Shown piece after piece: positions 22,018 through 29,160 of a DNA stretch of 64,000 bases. The stretch covers positions 496,001 to 560,000 of the forward strand of contig NZ_JAUSYD010000001.1 in NCBI RefSeq assembly GCF_030816615.1. The letters run 5' to 3'. Numbering within the stretch: the stretch's first letter is position 1; every line of letters begins with the position of its first letter. The DNA comes from Streptomyces sp. B1I3. Its GTDB lineage: Bacteria > Actinomycetota > Actinomycetes > Streptomycetales > Streptomycetaceae. The translations under genes were made by a program, and so were the position numbers. The notes under the pieces are model-generated. The model worked only from the letters and a program-made list of their open reading frames with translations, searched no databases and was not told the origin of the DNA.

Positions 22018-22049
22018 CCGCGGGCCGCCCTGGGGGTGGCGGCCCGCGG
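22018..22049. repeat. Intergenic hairpin (leftward operon)
   Basis: CCGCGGGCCGCC (22018-22029) and GGCGGCCCGCGG (22038-22049) form a perfect 12-bp stem with an 8-nt loop, after the stop of the clamp-like gene and upstream of the next SD. Confidence 0.75.
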
Positions 22050-22092
22050 CGTGCGGCAGAGCTAAGAACTCCACGCCACGTCTGGGGTGGGC

Positions 22093-23127
22093 TCAGGCCG
22101 CGGCCTGCTCGGTGGCCCGCTTGGCGGCGAGTCGCTTGAGGTGGGCTTCGTAGTCGTCGGACCACGCCTGCGGGTCGTGGCCGGCCTTCGCGGCGATGTC
22201 CCATGCGTTCTCGCTGAAGTCGCCCGCTTCCAGTTCGTCGCCGAGCTCGGCGACCGTCTGGGCGGCGAGCCTCGGGTCGGCCTTGTGGAGGGCGTCGAGG
22301 AGCCGGTACGCGGTCCATGCGTTCACCCCGGCGAGGGCGTAGGAGGCTGTCGCGCCCGGGTCGTCGGTGGGGGCGCCGAGCAGGTCGCTGGTGGAGCGGA
22401 GGGTCTGCTGCAGAAGAGAGCTCACCATCTCGGGGATGGTGCCCATCTCGTCGTCCCCGGCCGGCATCTCGGCTGCCAGGTCGGCGAGCGCCTCATTGTT
22501 GTCGTCGAGGGTCGGCCACTGGGCCAGGGCTTCCTCGAACGTCGACTCGCCGGAAGGGCTGACGCCGTTGTACCGCTTCGGCATCTGCGCGCCGATGAAG
22601 TCCTCGCCGAACAGCAGCATGGCCGTCAGGTCGGTGGTGACGTGGACGCGAAGGGTGTCGCCGGTGTCGGCCCAGCGGGCGAGCATCCGGGAGTCGACGG
22701 CAGGGAACGCGAACTTGGTCGGGATGTTCGCGGTGATGCCCGTCAGCAGCGACCGCCAGTTCGGGAACTCCTGGTCGTCCGCGACGGGGATGCGGATGTC
22801 GGTGTGCTCCGTGCCGAAGATGACGCGGCCGGGGACGACGCTGATCGTGATGGTGTCGCCGCCGCCGTGGGCGCTGGTCCACTCGCGGAGGGGCTTCAGC
22901 CAGTCGGCGGGGATGGTACGGGCCCACGGCTCCTGCCCCTGCTGGTCGCCGTTGAGGCGGTAGCGGGCCGCGGCGACGGTGTACCGGTCGGAGGCGACGG
23001 CGTGCAGGTGGGTGGCGTCGACGTCGAGCCGGATGCCGTGCAGCACCTCGACGTACTCGCTGCCGATGTGGCCGCGGACCTTGTCGATGAGGCGGCCGAG
23101 CTGGTGGGCGTTGATGGTGACGGACAT
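22093..23127 (-). CDS. DNA polymerase III beta (sliding clamp)-like protein with C-terminal extension
   Basis: 344 aa, ATG with AGGAGACACGC upstream. The block HLHAVASDRYTVAAARYRL at about 40-60 is the typical clamp-domain strand and helix element. Further clamp-like segments include ISVVPGRVIFGTEHTDIRIPV and FPNWRSLL. Only about 210 residues look clamp-like (two domains rather than three). Residues about 225-344 are a helical extension (LLDALHKADPRLAAQTVAELGD). It may replace or compete with the host clamp during phage replication. The assignment rests on a few motifs. Confidence 0.65.
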   Translation of the reverse strand: MSVTINAHQLGRLIDKVRGHIGSEYVEVLHGIRLDVDATHLHAVASDRYTVAAARYRLNGDQQGQEPWARTIPADWLKPLREWTSAHGGGDTITISVVPGRVIFGTEHTDIRIPVADDQEFPNWRSLLTGITANIPTKFAFPAVDSRMLARWADTGDTLRVHVTTDLTAMLLFGEDFIGAQMPKRYNGVSPSGESTFEEALAQWPTLDDNNEALADLAAEMPAGDDEMGTIPEMVSSLLQQTLRSTSDLLGAPTDDPGATASYALAGVNAWTAYRLLDALHKADPRLAAQTVAELGDELEAGDFSENAWDIAAKAGHDPQAWSDDYEAHLKRLAAKRATEQAAA

Positions 23128-23156
23128 GCGTGTCTCCTGAGAGAGTTGTGGTGGAC

Positions 23157-23232
23157 GCCCCGCCACTTCGATTGGCGGGGCTTCTGTGTTGGGCTGCCGG
23201 GCCGGGGATCCCGTGTCATTCGCCGGCCCGGC
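23157..23232. repeat. Two consecutive intergenic hairpins
   Basis: GCCCCGCC/GGCGGGGC (23157-23164 and 23174-23181) and GCCGGGCCGG/CCGGCCCGGC (23196-23205 and 23223-23232) fill the gap between the stop at 23237 and the clamp-like gene. Confidence 0.7.
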
Positions 23233-23236
23233 AGAG

Positions 23237-23731
23237 TCAGGCGGCGACGACGCGAAGCGTCTGCGTGGTCTCGCTGTCCGGGCTGGGAACCCAGGTCGGG
23301 GTGCGCGGGTCGTCTGCGCTGGGGGCGTCGGCGACGCGGATGACGGGGCTGATGCCGTGCGCCTCCCACAGGGGCTTCACGTCGATCGGGGCGGTCGCCT
23401 GGTCCTCGATGGCCGTCGTGTCGCGCTCCGCGCCGGGGACGGTGACCGCACCTGCGTTCGCCTCAGCCGCCAGGTACGGGGCGAGGAGGCCGTTGACCCG
23501 GGCCAGCTCCGCCTGCAGCGCGTTCGCACGGGCCCACGACCTGTCGCGCTGCACCGTCACCTTCATAGCCGTGGCTTCGAGGCACGCGTTGACGATCTCG
23601 AGCTGGCCGATGTACTCGATGGCCCCGCCGACCTGCCGGAGGAGCTGCTGGTTCTCCGTCTGCTCCTTGGCCCTCTTGCGGCCGGTGCCCCGGTGCTTCG
23701 GCTGGCGGGCCCGGGCGGATATGAGACTCAC
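23237..23731 (-). CDS. Coiled-coil hypothetical protein, 164 aa
   Basis: GTG at 23731 with GGAGGC upstream, overlapping the stop of the upstream membrane miniprotein. The basic N terminus (RARQPKHRGTGRKRAKEQ) is followed by a long helix (LLRQVGGAIEYIGQLEIVNA, ARANALQAELARVNGLLAPY) and a disordered acidic tail. Unknown function. Confidence 0.6.
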   Translation of the reverse strand: MSLISARARQPKHRGTGRKRAKEQTENQQLLRQVGGAIEYIGQLEIVNACLEATAMKVTVQRDRSWARANALQAELARVNGLLAPYLAAEANAGAVTVPGAERDTTAIEDQATAPIDVKPLWEAHGISPVIRVADAPSADDPRTPTWVPSPDSETTQTLRVVAA

Positions 23732-23847
23732 TGGTGCCTCCGGTTGATGTGGTCGCTGATGCGCTGCCCGAACAGGGCCAGGAAGAGGACCAGGGCAAGG
23801 AGACCGATGGCCATCCATGTCGGGGCGGCTAAGGCCACGTCAGACAT
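23728..23847 (-). CDS. 39-aa single-span membrane miniprotein
   Basis: ATG at 23847. The product MSDVALAAPTWMAI continues into one hydrophobic helix (GLLALVLFLALFG) and a basic tail (QRISDHINRRHQ). Its stop overlaps the next GTG and its start lies inside the end of the upstream gene. Small membrane peptides in early phage regions can modulate host envelope functions. None is assigned here. Confidence 0.65.
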   Translation of the reverse strand: MSDVALAAPTWMAIGLLALVLFLALFGQRISDHINRRHQ

Positions 23848-24187
23848 GGACTCCCCCGGTCTGGTCGGTGCGGATGGCTGCGAGGAGGCGGGTGAAGCCG
23901 TCCATCGGGTTGGGTGCCAGCTCGGCCCAGATGCTGTTCAGCTCATCCGCGGTCGGGGTCGGGATCGGCTGCGGGGTCGGCTGCGGGATGGAGCAGCCGG
24001 CGGGGAGTGCCACGTAGCCGGCGTCGACACTGTCCGCGTAGTCCCGTTCGGCCTTGAGGTCCCTCGGCCGGTCGATGAGACCCAGCCCCCGGAGAAGTAG
24101 CGGTTCGGCGATCTCGCGAGCCTCGACCGGCGCTTCTGGCAGGACGTTGAGAAGTTCCGACGTCACCGTGACCTCGGGGCGCGTCAT
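23840..24187 (-). CDS. Hypothetical phage protein, 115 aa
   Basis: ATG at 24187 overlaps the upstream stop. The product begins MTRPEVTVTSELLNVL, has a Pro-rich central linker (IPQPTPQPIPTPTADEL) and a helical C-terminal part. No family is recognised. Confidence 0.55.
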   Translation of the reverse strand: MTRPEVTVTSELLNVLPEAPVEAREIAEPLLLRGLGLIDRPRDLKAERDYADSVDAGYVALPAGCSIPQPTPQPIPTPTADELNSIWAELAPNPMDGFTRLLAAIRTDQTGGVHV

Positions 24188-24459
24188 GCCGCCCGCCCCG
24201 TCCGCTGGTACGGGACGCCGATGAAACGGATCCCGTCCTCGGCGGCCACCTGGCTTGGTACCTCGGCGGCGGTCTCGCGGGCCTCGACGGCTTCGGTCAG
24301 ACGGTCGATGATGGCCTGCATCGTGGCCGTCGGCGCCTGTTCCAGGAGCATCGTGAACTCCGACCCGAACTGCAGGGCCGGGTACGGGCCGTTGGCGTCA
24401 TGCAGAACAACCTTGTCTGCCCGCATATCCAGGTGCATCACGACGTTCGTGAGGCTCAT
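24184..24459 (-). CDS. Hypothetical phage protein, 91 aa
   Basis: ATG at 24459 overlaps the upstream stop. The product begins MSLTNVVMHLDMRADKVVLH, a beta-rich first half, then two helices (MLLEQAPTATMQAIIDRLTE). No family is recognised. Confidence 0.55.
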   Translation of the reverse strand: MSLTNVVMHLDMRADKVVLHDANGPYPALQFGSEFTMLLEQAPTATMQAIIDRLTEAVEARETAAEVPSQVAAEDGIRFIGVPYQRTGRAA

Positions 24460-24725
24460 GACGCCCTCCGGCGGGTAATCGCGTTCAGGTCTTCCTGCTG
24501 GGCGACCCAGTCGGCGAAACCGGGGTAGTCCCCATCCGTGGCGAGCGGGGTCTTGCAGGTGCAGGAGAGGAGAGCGAACGCGGTGTCCTGCGGGTCGCAC
24601 AGGTGGCGGTCCTCGACGAGCAGGGCGGCAACCGTCCGCGCCTGCTTTAGGGCGGTCATCTCCTTCACCTGGCACAACAGCTCGGGGAGCGGCACGTCCA
24701 CGCGTTCCAGGTCGGCGGCGGTCAT
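24456..24725 (-). CDS. Hypothetical phage protein, 89 aa
   Basis: ATG at 24725 overlaps the upstream stop (ATGA). The product begins MTAADLERVDVPLPELLCQV and has LCDPQDTAFALLSCTCK in the middle and FADWVAQQEDL near the end. No function recognised. Confidence 0.55.
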   Translation of the reverse strand: MTAADLERVDVPLPELLCQVKEMTALKQARTVAALLVEDRHLCDPQDTAFALLSCTCKTPLATDGDYPGFADWVAQQEDLNAITRRRAS

Positions 24726-25399
24726 GAGGTGCTCCCCTGCGGCTGGAAGACCGGCCGGTTCTCGGTGCCGGTGGGTACGGTGGGCGTCTGGGCGAAGTGC
24801 TGGGCGACCTGCAGCGCGATTCCGGCGCCGTCGCGTGCATCGCCGGTGAGGTGGTCCGTGGCCGTCTCCAGGTCCCGGGCGAACTCGGCGAAGATCTCGC
24901 TACGGGACGGGCGGTTGTGCAGCTCGCCCCGCAGGAATGCGGCCCGGCCGGCGAAGTGCCGCGACGCCTTCTCCTGCTCGGCCAGCTCGGCGCGCAGCCG
25001 GTCCACCTCGGCCAGCAGGTCAGTCACGTGCTGTGCCGACGCCTCGATCCAGCGGGCGACGGGGTTGGCGACGCCGACGATGGCGTCCGGGTCGTACTCG
25101 GTGCGGCCGACAGCCAGGCTGTTCCCCGACCGCATCGTCGAGTACGTTTCGCCCTCACGCTGGTCACGGAACTCAAGGTCGCCGTAGACCACGGAGTACG
25201 TCTCGGGGTCGAGGAGTTCGTCGCCTCGGTGGTCGGTCGGCTTGGTGGCGCGCAGCAGGTACTGGCGGCCGGAGTGGTCGGTGACCAACTGCGGGCCACC
25301 GGCGCCACGGGAGCCGATCCACCGCCACGGAGGTGCAGGAACAGCAGCCAGATCCGCACGGATCTCGGACTCGCGCGCCGGTGCCATCGAGTCGTTCAT
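24722..25399 (-). CDS. Coiled-coil hypothetical phage protein, 225 aa
   Basis: ATG at 25399 overlaps the upstream stop. Residues about 20-110 form a beta-rich domain (PPWRWIGSRGAGGPQLVTDH, YSVVYGDLEFRDQREGE), and 115-160 form a coiled coil (VTDLLAEVDRLRAELAEQEKA). Related proteins with a W-x-W start and VARWIEAS...VTDLLAEVDRLR helix occur widely in Streptomyces. Function unknown. Confidence 0.6.
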   Translation of the reverse strand: MNDSMAPARESEIRADLAAVPAPPWRWIGSRGAGGPQLVTDHSGRQYLLRATKPTDHRGDELLDPETYSVVYGDLEFRDQREGETYSTMRSGNSLAVGRTEYDPDAIVGVANPVARWIEASAQHVTDLLAEVDRLRAELAEQEKASRHFAGRAAFLRGELHNRPSRSEIFAEFARDLETATDHLTGDARDGAGIALQVAQHFAQTPTVPTGTENRPVFQPQGSTS

Positions 25400-25734
25400 G
25401 ACGCGCCGCCCATGTCGCAGGGCTTGATGCCGCCGCTGCAACCGCACAAGCCGTTGAGGGCGATCTCGTGGGCCGTGCCCCAGGTGAGCGAGTTCGAAGC
25501 CTTGCCCTGCCGGACGAAGTCCTCGGCGATCTCGTTGCGGACCTGCTGCTCGATCTCGGAACGCTCGGTCTTCAACTGCTCGACCCCAGCGACCAGGAGC
25601 AGCATCGACTCCTTGGCGCGGTGGCTGTAGAAGGCGATCGACGACTCGTAGCGGAGGAGATCCTTGATCTCGGCGATCCGTTCCGGCGTCAGTTCAGTGA
25701 GGGCGTTCGTGGCTGCGGATGATTTGATGGACAT
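25396..25734 (-). CDS. Hypothetical phage protein, 112 aa
   Basis: ATG at 25734 with GAGAGGTGG upstream. A helical N-terminal region (LTPERIAEIKDLLRYESSIAF, LLLVAGVEQLKTERSEIEQQ) leads to a small Cys motif (GLCGCSGGIKPC). First gene of the coupled block 24184-25734. No family is recognised. Confidence 0.55.
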   Translation of the reverse strand: MSIKSSAATNALTELTPERIAEIKDLLRYESSIAFYSHRAKESMLLLVAGVEQLKTERSEIEQQVRNEIAEDFVRQGKASNSLTWGTAHEIALNGLCGCSGGIKPCDMGGAS

Positions 25735-25823
25735 GGGTCCACCTCTCTGTTCACGCGGATGGTGGTGGTGGATCTGGAGGTCGTCCCGGGCTTGGCAGTA
25801 CGGGGCGGCCTCTTTTGCTGCGC

Positions 25824-26129
25824 TCAGGCAGCTGCGGCGTGCTGGCGGGGCTGGCTGGCTCGCAGCCTGCGAGGCTCCGGGGGGCGGCTGCTGTGCGCCT
25901 TGTCGGCGTCCGGAGCGGGGTGTCGCTGCTCCTTGAGCCAGGCGTTGATGCCGTCGGGACCCTCAAGGGGGAAAGCGAGCTTCCGGCCGATCAAGAAGCT
26001 GGCCGGTCCCTTGTCGAGGTGCCGGTAGTTCCACAGCGTCTTCACGCTGAGTCCGGTGAGGCGGGACGCCTCCTGGCTCCAGACGTGTCCGGGCGGGGCA
26101 GGTGTGGGGTTCTGGCTGAGCCTGGGCAC
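25824..26129 (-). CDS. Excisionase-like HTH protein, 101 aa
   Basis: GTG at 26129 with AAAGGAG upstream. Residues 15-65 form a MerR/Xis-type winged helix (WSQEASRLTGLSVKTLWNYR, GRKLAFPLEGPDGINAWLKE) and the tail is disordered and basic. First gene of the leftward early operon and close to the integrase side of the element, so it is the best candidate for the recombination directionality factor. A copy of the 13-bp operator lies 33-45 nt upstream of the start, so repressor control is expected. Confidence 0.7.
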   Translation of the reverse strand: MPRLSQNPTPAPPGHVWSQEASRLTGLSVKTLWNYRHLDKGPASFLIGRKLAFPLEGPDGINAWLKEQRHPAPDADKAHSSRPPEPRRLRASQPRQHAAAA

Positions 26130-26161
26130 TCGACACTCCTTTCTACTTAGCTCGTTCGGAT

Positions 26162-26174
26162 GACGAGTCGTCCC
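26162..26174 (-). promoter_or_regulatory. Operator copy O1 in front of the leftward early genes
   Basis: Minus-strand GGGACGACTCGTC matches the consensus GGGACG-NN-TCGTC. It overlaps the repressor stop codon and precedes a TAAGTA -10-like box and the SD of the excisionase-like gene. Confidence 0.6.
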
Positions 26175-26410
26175 TATGTTGGGGACGCTGGGGGCATGAA
26201 GAGGACCAGTACGGCAACCCCGAGGGCCTCCGCTATTTGGTGCGCTTCATGGACGGGCAGGTCAGGCAGTTCGCCGCTCACGAGGCGCCCCACCTGAGAT
26301 CGTGAGATTCCGCTGACTTCAGCGAGGCTTCGCACGGAGTACGGAGCTCCGCGACCTGGGTGTTCCATGACCCATTTGAGGACTGCAAGGTCTCTGAGTT
26401 CATAGCGCAC
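26174..26410 (-). CDS. Cro/CI-type HTH immunity repressor candidate
   Basis: 78 aa from the GTG at 26410 (GGAGA 10 nt upstream; a TTG 2 codons earlier is possible but only 4 nt from that SD). It is one HTH_XRE domain: SVRSLAEVSGISRSQVGRLVSGE followed by HEAHQIAEALGVAVLVLF. There is no C-terminal multimerisation or cleavage domain. Small single-domain repressors are known in actinophages. Its position between the leftward early operon and the rightward regulator, with operator-like copies on both sides, supports an immunity role. Confidence 0.7.
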   Translation of the reverse strand: MRYELRDLAVLKWVMEHPGRGAPYSVRSLAEVSGISRSQVGRLVSGELPDLPVHEAHQIAEALGVAVLVLFMPPASPT

Positions 26411-26666
26411 GCTCAATGGGTCTCCAGTGGTGCGGTGCGGTGATGCCTTTCACTGCCCTTGAGTTAACCGCTTGCGGGACGATTCGTCAACACTTCAGGG
26501 ACGATCAGATCCCGACTGTCGGTCGACTCTTTGGCTGGATAGCATTGATCTATAGACGATCCGTCCCAAGTCCAGGAAGGTTGTACGGATTGACCAGCAA
26601 TCTTTCCAGGACCATCCGGCATCTAGAGAGACAGTCGGTACTGATGTGACACGAAAGGAAGAGGAC
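26411..26666. promoter_or_regulatory. Divergent immunity-region control segment with operator copies O2-O4
   Basis: GGGACGATTCGTC at 26476-26488 (O2), a half-matching GGGACGATC at 26498-26506 (O3) and GACGATCCGTCCC at 26555-26567 (O4, reverse strand) share the same consensus as O1. TATAGA at 26551-26556 directly adjoins O4 and may be a -10 box for the rightward gene. A layout with operators left and right of the repressor is like lambda OL/OR. Confidence 0.6.
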
Positions 26667-27098
26667 ATGACGGCCGCAGCGACCGCCGAGGACCACCGCC
26701 CCACCGGACCCTCCACCATGGGTGCGCTGTCGCGACTCATCCAGGAGGTGCAAGAGAGCGGCCTCTCCTACCAGGAGATGGCGAACCGTGCCGTAGACCC
26801 CGAGACCGGCACCCGGCTCGTCAAGCAAGCCCTGCAGAAGCTCGTCAAGACACCACCCGTGAACCCGCCCCTGCTCCCCCAGCTGAAGGCCATCGCCAAC
26901 GGCACAGGCCTGCCACTGAGGCGAGTGAAGGAAGCAGCCGCCGACCAATGGCTTGAGTACGAGGCAACCGAACTCGCCGGCTACGGCGACGAGGTGCGCA
27001 TCATCCTGGGCCACCTGGGCGGCATGTCCCCCCAGGAGCAGCGCCGTTGGCGCGCGATGATCGAAGCCGACGAGCGGGCAAAGCGCGAGAGCGAGTAG
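26667..27098 (+). CDS. Regulatory HTH-like protein divergent from the repressor
   Basis: 143 aa from the ATG at 26667 (AGGAAGAGG upstream). A helical region SRLIQEVQESGLSYQEMANRA, then ALQKLVKTPPVNPP and PQLKAIANGTGLPLRRVKEA resembles an Xre-type DNA-binding domain with a longer insertion (STMGALSRL at the beginning). The C terminus is helical (MSPQEQRRWRAMIEADERAK). Similar proteins accompany Streptomyces repressor/integrase modules. Antirepressor or lysogeny regulator is plausible but unproven. Confidence 0.6.
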   Translation: MTAAATAEDHRPTGPSTMGALSRLIQEVQESGLSYQEMANRAVDPETGTRLVKQALQKLVKTPPVNPPLLPQLKAIANGTGLPLRRVKEAAADQWLEYEATELAGYGDEVRIILGHLGGMSPQEQRRWRAMIEADERAKRESE

Positions 27099-27198
27099 CT
27101 CGACCGACAAGTAAGTGTTACCTGACCGAAAATGTTGCAAGTGGACAATTCCTGAACTGATTGTCGATCACCCGTAACTAGTCGTACCCTTCCACAAC

Positions 27199-27230
27199 GT
27201 GCACATATGGCCTACCCGTCACATGTGCAC
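27199..27230. repeat. Inverted repeat upstream of the 27252 gene
   Basis: GTGCACAT (27199-27206) and ATGTGCAC (27223-27230) are perfect 8-bp arms 16 bp apart, within a 150-bp gap of lower GC content. A possible operator, or an integrase accessory site. Confidence 0.45.
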
Positions 27231-27251
27231 CCATCAACGGGAGGGCGCCTC

Positions 27252-27695
27252 ATGCTGCACGTTGTATACACAGTCGCCGACCTCGACGCAGGGATCATCT
27301 CCGACTGGCACGAAGCCCGCGGTCTCCTGGAAATCAGGGTGGCCAGGTCCGCGACGCCCCGCCAGTTCACACAGTCCCTCAACCGAACCCTCGATGCTGT
27401 CCTCGCCAGCGCCCACTGGTATCAGATGTGGAGGGGCGAGGTCGTCTCGATCGCCTCCCCCGCCAGCCCGCTGCGCGTGCGCTTCCAGCTGTCCGACTTC
27501 ACCCCCGCGCCCCTCGTGGAGATACGCGAACGCAAGGGCCTGGTCGCCGTCCACGTGTCCCCCGTCGCTACCGCCGACGAGTTCGTTCACGCCATCAACC
27601 CCGCCCTGGAGGAACTCCTCGCCGGCGGACAGTGGTTCCAGCACTGGGAAGGGGAGATCGTCACCATGGACTCCCCCGATGCGGCGCTCGTATAG
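27252..27695 (+). CDS. Hypothetical protein with internal duplication, 147 aa
   Basis: ATG at 27252 with GGGAGGG upstream. Two about 55-residue halves repeat the same pattern: GLLEIRV...FTQSLNRTLDAVLASAHWYQMWRGEVVSI and GLVAVHV...FVHAINPALEELLAGGQWFQHWEGEIVTM. Each ends in an acidic or Ser-Pro turn. An ancient or recent tandem duplication makes a pseudodimeric domain. No family is recognised. It lies 21 nt before the integrase gene and is likely co-transcribed with it. Confidence 0.65.
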   Translation: MLHVVYTVADLDAGIISDWHEARGLLEIRVARSATPRQFTQSLNRTLDAVLASAHWYQMWRGEVVSIASPASPLRVRFQLSDFTPAPLVEIRERKGLVAVHVSPVATADEFVHAINPALEELLAGGQWFQHWEGEIVTMDSPDAALV

Positions 27696-27716
27696 GCGCC
27701 CACAGGAGGCCATGGC

Positions 27717-29042
27717 ATGCCGGGATACATCGAGGACCGCTGGTACACCAAGCGGCCCGACCCCGCGACAGGCAAACGGCGCCCGACAGCCCGGCACGGG
27801 CAGGGCAAGCGGTGGCGTGTCGCGGGGATCCCCGGTGTACGAGACCGGTCCTTCAAAAGCCTGGAGGGCGAGGGCGGCGCCAAGGCCTGGCTGAAGGAAG
27901 CGGCCACGGACACCACCCGCGGATCCTTCTACGACCCGCGCGACGGCAGCATGAGCCTCGACGAGTACGTGCGAGAACACTGGTGGCCGACTCTGCGTAA
28001 GGCGCCCACCACCAAAGAGGTCATGAAGCGCCGGGTTTTCAACCACATCCTCCCGCATGTGGGCACCCTGCCTCTCAACCGGATCGGCCACGACGAGGTG
28101 AAGGCCTGGCTCACCCGTGTCGAGCAGGACATCGACATCTCCACTGTCCGGGCGACCTGGGCTCACTTCTCCTCGATCCTGCAGGCGGCGCACAAGGCCA
28201 AACGGATCCCGTTGAACCCGTTCCGCGACCCCGACCTGAAATGCCCGACGGCGCCGAAGTCCAAGGCGAAGGCATGGACGGAGGACGCGGTGGCGGCCGT
28301 CCGTAGGGAACTCGACGACCGCTACCGGATCCTGATGGATGTGTCCCTGATTGCCGGTCTGCGGCAGGGTGAGGCCTTCGGCCTTTCGCCGGATGACATC
28401 GACGGCGAAGTCATCAATGTGGTGCGGCAGGTTGTGCGGGTCGGTACAGATCTCGCGTTCGCGCCACCGAAGGGCAACAAAACCCGCGAAGCGCCGTGTC
28501 CCCCAGAGCTGGCCGCCGCCGTCAAGGAGTACGCGAACGTCTTCCCGACGCTCGAGGTTACCTTGCCGTGGCTGGACCCGGACCGGCCCAGCGTGCCGTG
28601 GGAGGACCGCCCGAAGAAGACGGTCCGCCTCCTGGTCACCTCGCCCGAGTCCAAGACCGCAATGGGGCGCGACGCCTTCAACAACGGCCAGTGGAAGCCC
28701 GCTCTGGTTGCAGCAGGGGTGATCCCCGCTCCGGTCGTCGAGTACGTGGAGGGCAAAGGGAAGCGCCCGTGGCGGCGCACAACCTGGGCGATGCCCCGTG
28801 AAGACGGCTTCCACGTGCTGCGGCACACGTTTGCCAGCGTGGTCCTGCACGAAGGGGAGACGATCGGGAAGCTGGCCGAGTGGCTCGGTCATTCCGATCC
28901 GGCGTTCACGCTCCGGACGTATGTGCACTTCATGCCCAGGTCTGGACGGCGGGGCATGGTTGCGCTGGGTGCGATGCTGCATACTGCTATGGGCAGGACG
29001 GAAGTCGAGAGTGGCGGGGCCGCCGAGGCGGCTGGCGCCTAG
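27717..29042 (+). CDS. int: Tyrosine-type phage integrase
   Basis: 441 aa. N-terminal arm-binding region (about 1-75), SAM-like core-binding domain (about 80-170) and catalytic domain (185-410) with AGLRQGEAFG (Arg 216), Lys near 252-255, HVLRHTFAS (His 366, Arg 369), LGHSD (His 392) and TYVHF (Tyr 402), the complete tyrosine-recombinase set. A short insertion between Lys and the HxxR box is Pro/Asp-rich. It catalyses attP x attB recombination. Its 3' end lies 61 nt from the chromosomal gene fragment that marks attR. Tandem TTCTCCCCAG repeats just after the stop may be its arm sites. Confidence 0.95.
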   Translation: MPGYIEDRWYTKRPDPATGKRRPTARHGQGKRWRVAGIPGVRDRSFKSLEGEGGAKAWLKEAATDTTRGSFYDPRDGSMSLDEYVREHWWPTLRKAPTTKEVMKRRVFNHILPHVGTLPLNRIGHDEVKAWLTRVEQDIDISTVRATWAHFSSILQAAHKAKRIPLNPFRDPDLKCPTAPKSKAKAWTEDAVAAVRRELDDRYRILMDVSLIAGLRQGEAFGLSPDDIDGEVINVVRQVVRVGTDLAFAPPKGNKTREAPCPPELAAAVKEYANVFPTLEVTLPWLDPDRPSVPWEDRPKKTVRLLVTSPESKTAMGRDAFNNGQWKPALVAAGVIPAPVVEYVEGKGKRPWRRTTWAMPREDGFHVLRHTFASVVLHEGETIGKLAEWLGHSDPAFTLRTYVHFMPRSGRRGMVALGAMLHTAMGRTEVESGGAAEAAGA

Positions 29043-29160
29043 CTCCTACGGTTCTCCCCAGATTCTCCCCAGCAGGTGTTTCGATCAAGTATCGAGTCGT
29101 GATTCAGCAGGTGGGGAGCCTGCCTAATCCCCAGTTTCGGCGGAAGTCGGAGTTCTGCAT
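29043..29160. other. Attachment site region (attR)
   Basis: After the integrase stop, two tandem TTCTCCCCAG units (29052-29061 and 29064-29073) and an inverted GTGGGGAG (29111-29118) look like integrase binding sites. The chromosomal DUF2236 frame, read leftward, keeps family sequence up to about 29,136 and then changes to unrelated residues and a stop at 29,104. The crossover therefore lies about 29,120-29,145. The core sequence cannot be fixed without the left junction or an empty site. Confidence 0.65.

Larger units (their letters stand above)
1..29140. mobile_element. Integrated temperate phage (early region and right end), left end outside the window
   Basis: The block ends at the right with a tyrosine integrase and a broken chromosomal gene. 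It contains an immunity repressor, an excisionase-like HTH protein, RecE/RecT-like recombination genes, a DnaB-type helicase, an iteron-bearing initiator gene, a phage-type Gp37/Gp68 protein and dozens of short overlapping genes, which is the usual layout of an actinophage early region. No terminase, portal, capsid, tail or lysin gene is seen, so either they lie left of base 1 or this is a defective element. Neither Tra/FtsK-like transfer genes nor a RepSA/Prim-Pol protein typical of actinomycete integrative conjugative elements is present here. The exact right boundary is not resolved (29,043-29,160). Confidence 0.85.

Noticed and set aside
26174..27098. Toxin-antitoxin pair in the immunity region
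   Set aside because: The two genes are divergent, both HTH-like and share operator copies, so a repressor/regulator switch fits better than a TA operon.
1..29140. Classification as actinomycete integrative conjugative element
   Set aside because: A KorSA-like GntR and DUF6907-like gene hint at it, but no TraB/FtsK, RepSA or Prim-Pol gene is present and the helicase/recT/whiB/Gp37 set is phage-like. Genes left of base 1 could still change this.
29043..29160. tRNA gene as attachment site
   Set aside because: No cloverleaf or TTCGAATC-type T-arm is found around the int 3' end; the disrupted frame is protein-coding.
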